Assembly: GCA_032622095.1 (NCBI GenBank)
Contig: CP136066.1
Coordinates: 57,130,609-57,194,608 of the forward strand
DNA length: 64,000 bases
Direction: 5' to 3'
From: Siphonodentalium dalli
Lineage: Eukaryota; Mollusca; Scaphopoda; Gadilida; Siphonodentaliidae
Below are positions 56,437 through 64,000 of this stretch, piece after piece. The translations under genes were made by a program, and so were the position numbers. Every line of letters starts with the position of its first letter. Within the stretch, counting starts at the first letter, position 1. The notes under the pieces were generated by a model. The model was given only the letters and a program-made list of their open reading frames with translations. It ran no database searches and was not told where the DNA came from.

Positions 56437-56790
56437 CCGTCGGCAGCCGACCATATGTTGACCTCCAGTTCTGGTGAAATCTAGTTAACGTCGGGTGACG
56501 ACCTATCGCCGACCATCTCTATCACACAACGACATTGTGCCGACGTCGCCCCGACAGACATACCGACGGTTGGTATTGAGACATTGAGTGACATTGCCAT
56601 CACTATTATTATTTGCAGCATAAATCACTATCCATCACTATTATTAGCCCATCGCGATTATTGGCATTGAGATATTGAGTGAAATTGCCATTTGTTTTCA
56701 TACATTGGTGGGTAAAACGTCGGTGGACGACGGATTGCCGACCGAAAACGTCATTGTCGCTAATATGACGTCGTTGTACGTCTCATCTGC
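56437..56790. repeat. GCCGAC/GTCGGC-rich interspersed repeat, family L
   Basis: Short self-complementary phrases such as CCGTCGGCAGCCGACC, TGCCGACGTCGCCCCGAC and GTCGGTGGACGACGG dominate. Related blocks are at 57170-57235, 59419-59855 and 62840-62862. The unit and ends are unclear. Confidence 0.55.
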
Positions 56791-57169
56791 TGCGTCAATT
56801 TGAAAGCTTCGGTCACATTATTTTCTACTTTAAATTCGTTGCTGATAGGAGCCTAACATCATTATTTATTCTCTGATGTGAAAGATTAATCACAATCGGT
56901 GTTAATGATTACGCAGGGGACCATGCGTGCATGTATACATTTTCAGGGCGGAATAATATAGGTAAGTTAATATATTTCCAAAATATATTGCACACTCATG
57001 GCAATCATCTGAAGTTCCGGGTTCGATTGGTACTCCTAAATAAAACAGCTTAATAATTGCCACATTTGTCTCTATTATATAGAGTTTCTCATTGTATCTG
57101 AAAACAGATTGTTACGTTTTAGACTTTTAGTATGTTAACACCCCAACATTTATTCAATTTTTGTCTATT

Positions 57170-57235
57170 ATTAGCGCAGCGGGCAACCAGACGTCGGCCC
57201 GACGTTGGCAATCGATGGTGTCGTATTTATTAATT
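57170..57235. repeat. Family L fragment
   Basis: AGACGTCGGCCCGACGTTGG followed by CAATCGATGG. Confidence 0.5.
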
Positions 57236-57239
57236 ATTA

Positions 57240-58850
57240 TCTATTGTCAGCTACATACATATGTGATGTCTAAAAGGTACTTGAATGTCAATTGAAGGTC
57301 CAAATTATGTTCTATTTTGTTACATCGCGCCCTGTTCTGGAGGGATCAACAAATTAGGAATACACATATGCTTAACATTAGCGTTATATTCGGCCTCTTT
57401 ATGCCACAGCAAGATTCATTTTAGTGATATAATTGAGAACGTTTGGGTCCAGAACTTTCTTCGGCATTGATCAATAAAGAGTTTCTTCAACGTCCTTGTT
57501 ATGATCTAGTCATCACATGGTACATGTATAAATAAAGGACATGCATATATACATGCATATGCATGTCACACATGCGCGAAAATTCAATATATATTGAACC
57601 TAGTTCTGACATTAGCAGGATTGTTCATTGCATATGCAGTAACTATTTATATCGCGTGTGAATCAACATAATATCACCTTCTTCCAAATCACGTCAACAA
57701 ATGTTAGAAGTTCTAATGAGCCATGTCCATTTAAATTATTGTAATATATTCTATTATATAACAGTTACATGTATATTCCTGGATTTGATATTAAGGCAAC
57801 AGTCTTTTTTGTTAATAAAAATGCATGTTAAAATTTAAAATATGCATGATGAAACATGAATACAATTGTTTCTATTGACATGCCACATCGGTCCTCCCGC
57901 CCATCTGTCCTAGTAGATAACTCTGCCATATATTAATATTATAGGTCATCAGATATTTTTATGTTGGCCAGGATTGGAGTCGATCGGGTGCTATCAAGTG
58001 TGCAAGTGGGTTTAGTATTTCCCTCTATATTTTTACAGCACCAATGTTGGATATTGTAATAACAGCACATAGTAGTAACGCCCGTGAATGGAGATGTTGG
58101 TGTGTGCATGGGACATAGATGATAATGGTTGTGACTTGTCTCAAGGGAGCAATGTCGGTCATCTTAAAACCTGCTGCATGATGGTGACGAATTAATTTGG
58201 TGTTAGAAGCAGGATACATGTATCAGAGAATTAAATGGAGACACGGACTCAGTGTATATGAGTGTTAATGATTGCGTCAAATGCGCTTACTTCAGTAAGC
58301 GTGAACAAATTATCATTTCTTATCAAAATGGCTGTGTATCGATCGGAATGGCACATTGAGATGTCCCTCAACTCGGATCGATCAACCATTCGCAAATATG
58401 TCGGGGTTCAAATCGTGATAACCTAATCTAGCCCAGATTGCGATGATCTAGGAATCGTTCACGATACATGTGGGAGATTTCCGTGTACTGCACGGTGTTT
58501 GTCATTCTGTACGTTGCTTCCCGAAGAGGAGTATAGCAAATTATGTATACGTATGTGATATGAGGTGTGAATCCAGAGTCCCTACATGCATGTGAAAAAG
58601 CCAACCATGCATGCAGACTGAACTCTCGGTCGAACTATATGCGTAGATATATATGATGTGAACTGGAAAGTTAATCGGAATTTCGGAGTATTGGAGCTTC
58701 GTGGTACAGAGTTTTGGACTTTCAGGCAATCGAACCCATGAAGATTAGGCCGGAAAAATCTTAGTATAGGAAACTCTGGGATACAAAATTTCAAATTCAA
58801 AATTCCAGACATTATGTCTAAATCAAGTCTGACGAATTTCATATTTTTCA
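57240..58850. other. Gene-free stretch
   Basis: ATGCATATATACATGCATAT near 57541 is a small palindromic low-complexity block. No coding recognised. Confidence 0.35.
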
Positions 58851-58851
58851 T

Positions 58852-58909
58852 AATGGGGTCGTTGTCGTAATGTTGTACATGTATAAAACATTACGACAAC
58901 GACCCCATT
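58852..58909. repeat. Perfect 23-bp-arm hairpin with 12-base loop
   Basis: AATGGGGTCGTTGTCGTAAT plus GTT at 58852-58874 pairs exactly with 58887-58909. Complementarity stops at both outer ends, so this is the whole element. Confidence 0.95.
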
Positions 58910-59418
58910 AGCAGTACTGTTCGATCCACTTTAATAATATACATAATAAATACAGTTTATACGTGTATTTGAGTGGATTTTTAACATTAAAAATTGTTGG
59001 TAGCTATTTGCGGTCTGGATCGTATATACGAAATCCTATAATATTCCATTTGAATTATCCCTATCAATATCAGTAGCGTTGTTTGGTTTGTAATGTATAA
59101 TTATATCAACACGATTAAACATTGATAATTAGCCATTTTTCTTATGGCATTTATAACCATTTCAATATTTGTTTTGTGACTTCTTGGTTAACCGGAAATT
59201 CACAGAGAATTGCAATCGTTTTAGTCCTGTTAGTTTCGTTTCCAATTATAGTCTATAGAGGCATTAGATCTCAGTAGTTCACATGACCACGAACTGGATC
59301 ACACCACAATTATTTACTCCATATCTATGCCCGTGCTGTAGCTATTGAGTAGATATTCATGCATGGTATAATCAAGACCACGAACAGACCTTTGTCGGAA
59401 AAGTTTTGGCTATCGAAG
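58910..59418. other. Gene-free AT-rich stretch
   Basis: No features supported. Confidence 0.4.
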
Positions 59419-59855
59419 ACATGCACCGATGTCGGATGGCTAACTGGGATATCTCTATTTTGCTGAGGCCCAGTCGAAAGGGTGGTTATAGGAATAACGT
59501 TTGGTCCTGAATTTTTGTTCTATGTTATTTCAGCTTCGTCGGCGAATGAGATGAAGTCGATTTGCAATTTTTGGATACTGACTATTTGTCGACAACCTAT
59601 ATAGCAAACGGCCACACCGACATAAATTAGGCCGATCGATGTCGGCAGGTATGCCTTCGTGCCGACTCAGCATGGCGTCGGTTGCCAACCAGTTGCCAAC
59701 GTCGTCTGCCGACGTCATAGCAGACGGCCACCCCGAAGACGGCAAATGACAGCGAACCGACATGATCGGCATGACGTCGACTGCCAACCATATGCCGACA
59801 TCATATCCGACCATCGGGCCGACGTCGGGTGGCTATCTGGGTAGGTACATGAGAG
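59419..59855. repeat. Family L repeat, larger block
   Basis: It is delimited by direct phrases CGATGTCGGATGGCTAACTG and CGACGTCGGGTGGCTATCTG. Between them are many GCCGAC, GTCGGC and GCCAACC motifs (GGCGTCGGTTGCCAACC, CTGCCGACGTCATAGCAG). Open frames on both strands here are composition artefacts. Confidence 0.6.
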
Positions 59856-60092
59856 TAGTTCATGACATCATATCCGAAAATATTAAGGAAGGTAATCCAT
59901 CCCAAAGATGGAGGCATGCACTTATTGGAGTCTTGGTGGTAAAAGCGTTTTGATGTGAAGTTGCAAGGAACTGAACAAAGTGTCTGAACCTGGGGCAAGA
60001 CTAGCACAGATGTACATGTAGCACCTATTAAATTCCACACATATAACGGTATTCATTGAGAAACGAAAGAAAGAACAAAACGTTGGCATAAT

Positions 60093-60249
60093 AAATTTCC
60101 ACAGTTGTTGGAAATTTGTGTCAAAACCCCCGAAAACAGATATCACCACCCTACTTATTATATTATTGACGTCAATAGAATAATAAGTAGGGGTGGTGAT
60201 ATCTGTTTTCGGAGTTTTTGACACAAATTGCCAACAACTGTGGAAATTT
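60093..60249. mobile_element. Fold-back MITE, family M, 68-bp arms
   Basis: The arms read AAATTTCCACAGTTGTTGG, TTTGTGTCAAAA, CCGAAAACAGATATCACCAC and CCTACTTATTA and are mirrored with few changes around TATTGACGTCAATA. Its right end abuts the unknown exon's reading frame. Confidence 0.9.
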
Positions 60250-60308
60250 CATGCGTAAACCGGCATAATTTCATGCGTAAACCAATCAGGTTTGTTACAA
60301 TAAATCAC

Positions 60309-60644
60309 CTGTACAAACCAGAACACATTATTTGCACCGCCATCAGGATATGGAGGTCCATTGCCAGCTGATGAAATTATCTCCCTGCTTTCATCAGAAT
60401 CAGTGTTTTTAAAATCAAAATGATCAGAAAATAAATCAGATAAATTGCTAACATCAATAAAATTAGAAAAAATCCACAAATCATCACCGAAATGCTGAAA
60501 CGTTTCATTCTTTGTCGATTGCACATGAAACCTGGTCTGCTGTGGCGTATTATGAAGAAATGTATTAGCAATATTGCATAAGATTGACTGTTCGGACTCA
60601 GATGATGTTTCTTCTACCGACGGAGGCGATGATCGCAGAGCGTC
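60309..60644 (-). CDS. Exon of an unidentified protein (112 codons)
   Basis: The minus-strand frame is open for exactly 112 codons between an acceptor (ATCTCACGTTAG|GAC, AG at 60645-60646) and a donor (GTACAG|GTGATT, GT at 60307-60308), phase 0-0. If it is not spliced, it runs on to a stop at 60249-60251 across the edge of the 60093-60249 palindrome. The peptide begins Ser/Glu-rich (SSPPSVEETSSESEQS), then is rich in Phe, Asp and Asn (HFGDDLWIFSNFIDVSNLSD, DLFSDHFDF-like), then GNGPPYPDGGANNVFWF. Composition is clearly protein-like in an AT-rich setting. No family is recognised. It may belong to a host gene or an unrecorded transposon protein. Confidence 0.45.
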
Positions 60645-61220
60645 CTAACGTGAGATAACACCATTGATTTCGTAACCGGGTACGAAAAGTAATACAGGAC
60701 GAAAGCATGTGCTCGGGCATACTTACGACCGAGTATAAAAAAATAAGATGAAACAAATTTTAATAAAGTTTAATAAAAGCATAGTAATTAATAATTATAT
60801 GAACATAATATAGACTTCCACTTCATTATATGTGTTATTTAGTAATTCCACAATATTTATTATATTCAAGTTTTAACACCCATACTACAATGTTCAAAAT
60901 AAGTCATCTGACGGGAGAGTGTACATAACCCTTTAAATTTAAATTTCTTGTTTGATGACTTTTATTACCGCGAAATGATTAAATTTAAAGAGCGTTCTGT
61001 CGATTCTGTTGGCTGTTGGGGATTGAAGAAGGTAGAGCCCAAAAGATATTTTGATGGGATTTATACGAAAATTTATATCGCCATATAGCGCACTGCACTG
61101 TGCGTATCGCACTTCATGGTTTGTCACAGTTATTCATGGTCGTATATAGTGAGGTTTTGATAACACTGTCACCACCATGTTGATTCCCTTATATAAAAAA
61201 CCAGACTATGGTAAATACAT
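60645..61220. other. Gene-free stretch upstream of the 60.3-kb exon
   Basis: Carries one AAATTTAAAGAGCGTTCTGT block (about 60982). No further minus-strand exon was found here. Confidence 0.35.
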
Positions 61221-61222
61221 AT

Positions 61223-61368
61223 TATCACAACATTGTGTTGATCCGTGTCGTTGTATCACATCGAGTTGAGGCGGGCAGAGTTGCTGCAGGCAGAGAGTTT
61301 GATCCGGCAATCTGCCCGCCTCAACTAGACGTGATGCGATGTCACGGATCAAATCAATGCTGTGATAA
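61223..61368. mobile_element. Fold-back element, family O, about 57-bp arms
   Basis: TTATCACAACATTGTGTTGATCC...GAGTTGAGGCGGGCAGA is mirrored by TCTGCCCGCCTCAACTAGAC...GGATCAAATCAATGCTGTGATAA, with several mismatches. Confidence 0.8.
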
Positions 61369-61369
61369 A

Positions 61370-61900
61370 AGGTTTATTATATGACGCCCAGTTGTAACCA
61401 TAATAACCATTTAATCTGATTTAATTACCGATTGTTTTTACTTCAGCAGTTTAATTTTCTTATTGGCAACGGATAAATAATCCGTCATCGTTAATCGGCA
61501 CATCTTGACAATTTCGTATGATCTGATTTGATCGGGGAAATCTCACTCAGTGTGATCCGATTATTTGGATTAGATCGTCAAACAATAGTGGTAATTAGGG
61601 AAGAATATCCATAGTCATATAATAAAAGCCCGGTAAACCATGGTATATCAGATAGGCTCTATTCTAGTAAAATATGGTAAAGTCCGGTAAACAATGATGA
61701 TATACCGTACTCTGGTAACAGCCATGTAAGGTCCATGTAAATTCCCTGTAAATTCCAATTAAAGGCATGTCAATTTGGTGTAACCAACTTTGCGGTCGTA
61801 AAATGCTGGTGAAACAGGACATACATGGTTAAAACCCACGTGAACCCATGTAAATCAGAACATATGCCTACACTATAGTAAATTCTTGTTGGAGTCTTGG
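61370..61900. repeat. Degenerate GGTAAA/CATGTAAA-rich stretch
   Basis: Phrases such as CCGGTAAACCATGG, CCGGTAAACAATG, CCATGTAAATTCCCTGTAAA and CTGGTAACAGCCATG recur irregularly at 61630-61860 and resume at 62752-62800 beyond the element at 61904. Confidence 0.5.
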
Positions 61901-61903
61901 TGT

Positions 61904-62729
61904 TACACTCTCAAATAAAGCAATTGATTTAGGTCCCCCATAGAACCAAAAGCCGCGATAGTGCCAAACAGTTTGGTACTATAAGCCTTTAGAGCCTGTT
62001 TAGCGCTATAGAACCCAGATGAGTTGGTACTCCACAGAGGGCCAATCGTTGGCTCCAAGCTGATTGGGTGAGACCGTGGGTGTGTCAATATCGAGTGCCG
62101 TGTGCAAATGATCAAATTAAAGTGAAAAGATGGCCGCTCGTTGACTCGCTGTCATAGATCTATCGGATTATTTCATTTAGCACTATGCAAGGGAGTCCAT
62201 ATGGTTTTGTACTTAATTCGATGTTTAAACGCGGCAGCATCATTTGGAATCTAACATGCCACATTGTTAAATTTGCCGTCGGCCATGTTTCGTAATTTCG
62301 AGTGCTTGGTATCTGGGCTGTTTTGTTCTCTGGAGTACCAAATTGCTGGAACTATGCGTAGTACCTAAATACTTCAGAGTACCTGTCTTGATGTCTTGAT
62401 ATTTCAGATAATATAATGGGCGTGTCAAGAAAGCATCTATTTCTTGGCACTTCATATCATTTGCGTCATGGCTTCGGTGACATAAATGCGGGGTGGCTAT
62501 TATATGCATAAAGCCAGGATACATATAGGTCCTCCACATAACCTAAATATAGGTAATCCAGAGAACCTAAATATATAGGTACTCAAGAGAACCAAAATAT
62601 ATAGGTACTCCAGAGAACCTAAATATTTATTAGGTACTCTAGAGTACCAACAAATTGGTACTCCCCCTGGGACAAAGCTTAGTACATACGTAGGTACTAT
62701 AGAGTACCTATTGTTTTAAGAGTGTATAA
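61904..62729. mobile_element. Candidate DNA transposon, family N, with ACACTCTYAAA-type ends and internal 26-bp repeats
   Basis: The left end TTACACTCTCAAATAAAGCA is answered at the right by TGTTTTAAGAGTGTATAA. GGTACTMYAKAGTACC palindromes are frequent near the right. At 62525-62650, three to four copies of a 26-bp unit (AGAGAACCTAAATATATAGG plus TACTCC) occur. The surrounding GGTAAA-rich sequence resumes after it, consistent with insertion. No transposase. Confidence 0.5.
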
Positions 62730-63079
62730 CAGATTATAGTCTGCCAACACCCTGGTAAACAATGAAATACTCTGGTAAAAAGTCACGTAAAGCCCACGTC
62801 TTCTTATCTTATATTGTAAATACCTCCTATATGTCAGGAGAACCGCCGATGGGCCGACGTTGGCATACACACCCACACAGTTGTGTAGACTTTCTGTTAG
62901 TATTGTTATTCTAGGGAGGGGTATTTCAGTGTTTTTTTGGTAGGACTTGTTGGTACTTTTACATATATACATGTACATACCTGGGAGAGTATTTTACCAC
63001 GCTTGCGAACCATACTGGGACTCAACTCGACAGGCCTGAAATGTGTTATGTCTATACCCTGTTAGGCAGCTAACTCTAT

Positions 63080-63470
63080 CTACATATCTACAAAGTACCA
63101 GAAGCTTACGCCCCGAAGGAAGGAATTTAGACAGGAATTTTGCCATTAGCTTGTGGATCGTTGCACAAAGTAGGGTTCTTTAACATGCACACATGTCGTG
63201 GTTGTACACTTGGGACAGACATTAACGTCTCCACCGATGGGACGGCGTGATCAAACCACAGTGGCATCACTGTACATGACACCGGGCTGGAGAGGATTAC
63301 CGCTTAACGACACCCCAGCGAGGCTTACACGTTACGTTATACAGGCCAGCTCAGAGCTCCCGACTGTTGTTGTCGACGATCGAAGTGAATCGATCCGGGG
63401 TCCAAAACGAAGCCTCTGGCCAGAAGTCGAACACGCCAACCATTCTGCCAGCACACTTCCAGACCACAGA
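63080..63470 (-). mobile_element. tRNA-headed SINE (minus strand)
   Basis: On the minus strand a perfect RNA polymerase III A box (TGGCAGAATGG, 63440-63450) is followed about 43 bases later by a B box with two mismatches (GGATCGATTCA, 63386-63396). The body continues leftward with GGGGTGTCGTTAAGCGGTAA, CATCGGTGGAGACGTTAATG and GTGTGCATGTTAAAGAACCC, phrases I associate with widespread SINE-like repeats of marine invertebrates. The left boundary is approximate. A 172-codon plus-strand frame crossing it (63198-63716) is not a gene. Confidence 0.65.
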
Positions 63471-63915
63471 CTAACAGTAACTGAAAACGCGAATGAGATT
63501 ATCTTAATTGCACAGCTGATCACAAATTTGGGTTTATCTGGATCAAACCAACATTGCCATCGCCGAACGGTTTATGTTGGCATAGTGCGCTATGCACCTT
63601 ACCGAAATGAGCCAATGGGTACCTACCATGTCAGGCGTGCAATAAACAAAGAACCGCACATGTGTTACTGGTGGCCGACAACTTGTTACTCTGATTTAAG
63701 AAGCAGTCTTTTATAAAGATTTAGTGTAATTTGGCCACATCATGGCGGACCGTGGTTCACTCCTTGTCAAGGCTTTGATGTAGTACCAGGTTTTGTCTAC
63801 TTGGTAGATAGAATGAATGTTGGGTCGGACCACGTACCGGTACGCTGTTCTGGATTCTTTATATACATAATTATATGAAAAACATAATTAACAGGAAAGG
63901 AAAACTGCTCAAATA

Positions 63916-63990
63916 ACATAGTTTGTTTGATTGAAGAGGTGTAACTCTAAACATAGTTTGTTTGATTCAGGAGGAGCAACACAAAACCAA
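63916..63990 (+). repeat. 37-bp tandem repeat, two copies
   Basis: AACATAGTTTGTTTGATT is followed by GAAGAGGTGTAACTC in copy one and CAGGAGGAGCAACAC in copy two. Confidence 0.85.
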
Positions 63991-64000
63991 GTCTGTCATA

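Noticed and set aside
57007-57040. tRNA-like B box (GGGTTCGATTGG) suggesting a tRNA or SINE
   Set aside because: No A box upstream, no cloverleaf, and two B-box mismatches.
59530-59844. Overlapping open frames on both strands
   Set aside because: They coincide with the GCCGAC-rich repeat, whose composition lacks stop codons on either strand.
5804-60180. Repeated TGACGTCA octamers as CREB-type regulatory sites
   Set aside because: Several lie at the centres of palindromic elements (30318, 60171), where such symmetry is expected. None is near a supported promoter.
63198-63716. 172-codon plus-strand open frame
   Set aside because: It runs antisense through a tRNA-headed SINE and has no recognisable domain.

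Overview
This window looks like nuclear DNA from a repeat-rich, AT-rich invertebrate animal, most likely marine. Three things point that way: split coding exons with GT-AG borders (a PAN/apple-type secreted protein exon, two linked exons of unknown function, another long exon), 3' ends of non-LTR retrotransposons with microsatellite-like tails, and a very high density of short non-autonomous DNA transposons. A mollusc, another lophotrochozoan or a cephalochordate would all fit; nothing here settles the phylum. There is one 100-base assembly gap (15114-15213).

Protein-coding content is sparse. The only complete gene I am confident of is an intronless family 61 glycosyltransferase (EOGT/POMGNT2 superfamily) at 41631-43067 on the plus strand. 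On the minus strand, 987-1286 is a signal-peptide plus PAN-like first exon of a gene that runs off the left edge. At 8505-11032 (minus) two in-phase exons of unknown function lie downstream of a damaged zinc-finger reading frame related to transposon-like 'uncharacterized' proteins, possibly preceded by a 5' exon near 12.5 kb. A 112-codon exon of unknown function lies at 60309-60644 (minus). A small candidate terminal exon is at 17650-17716 (plus).

Everything else is repeats. 0-5 kb: diverged tandem duplications. 5-13 kb: fold-back elements, TTAA-flanked MITEs and a LINE 3' end around the minus-strand exons. 13-18 kb: the gap, and a 950-bp hAT-type element with a perfect 8-bp target duplication sitting inside another inverted-repeat element. 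18-29 kb: MITE families that recur elsewhere in the window, a LINE 3' end and a minisatellite. 29.7-31.8 kb: a 2.1-kb element whose terminal inverted repeats are arrays of a 16-bp unit, flanked by a perfect 10-bp duplication. 32-40 kb: more fold-back elements, a LINE split by a GC-rich 340-bp block, and a piggyBac-like MITE. 40-43 kb: the glycosyltransferase. 44-48.5 kb: a 306-343-bp satellite with inverted outlying copies. 48.7-55 kb: long inverted-repeat elements and a recent 0.9-kb tandem duplication. 55-64 kb: GCCGAC-rich repeats, palindromes, the unknown exon and a tRNA-headed SINE.

The main biology is transposon ecology. At least five sequence-unrelated non-autonomous families sit precisely between TTAA duplications, which implies one or more piggyBac-type transposases elsewhere in the genome. 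In one case a paralogous empty site within the same window shows the insertion event. The genes do not form an evident pathway.
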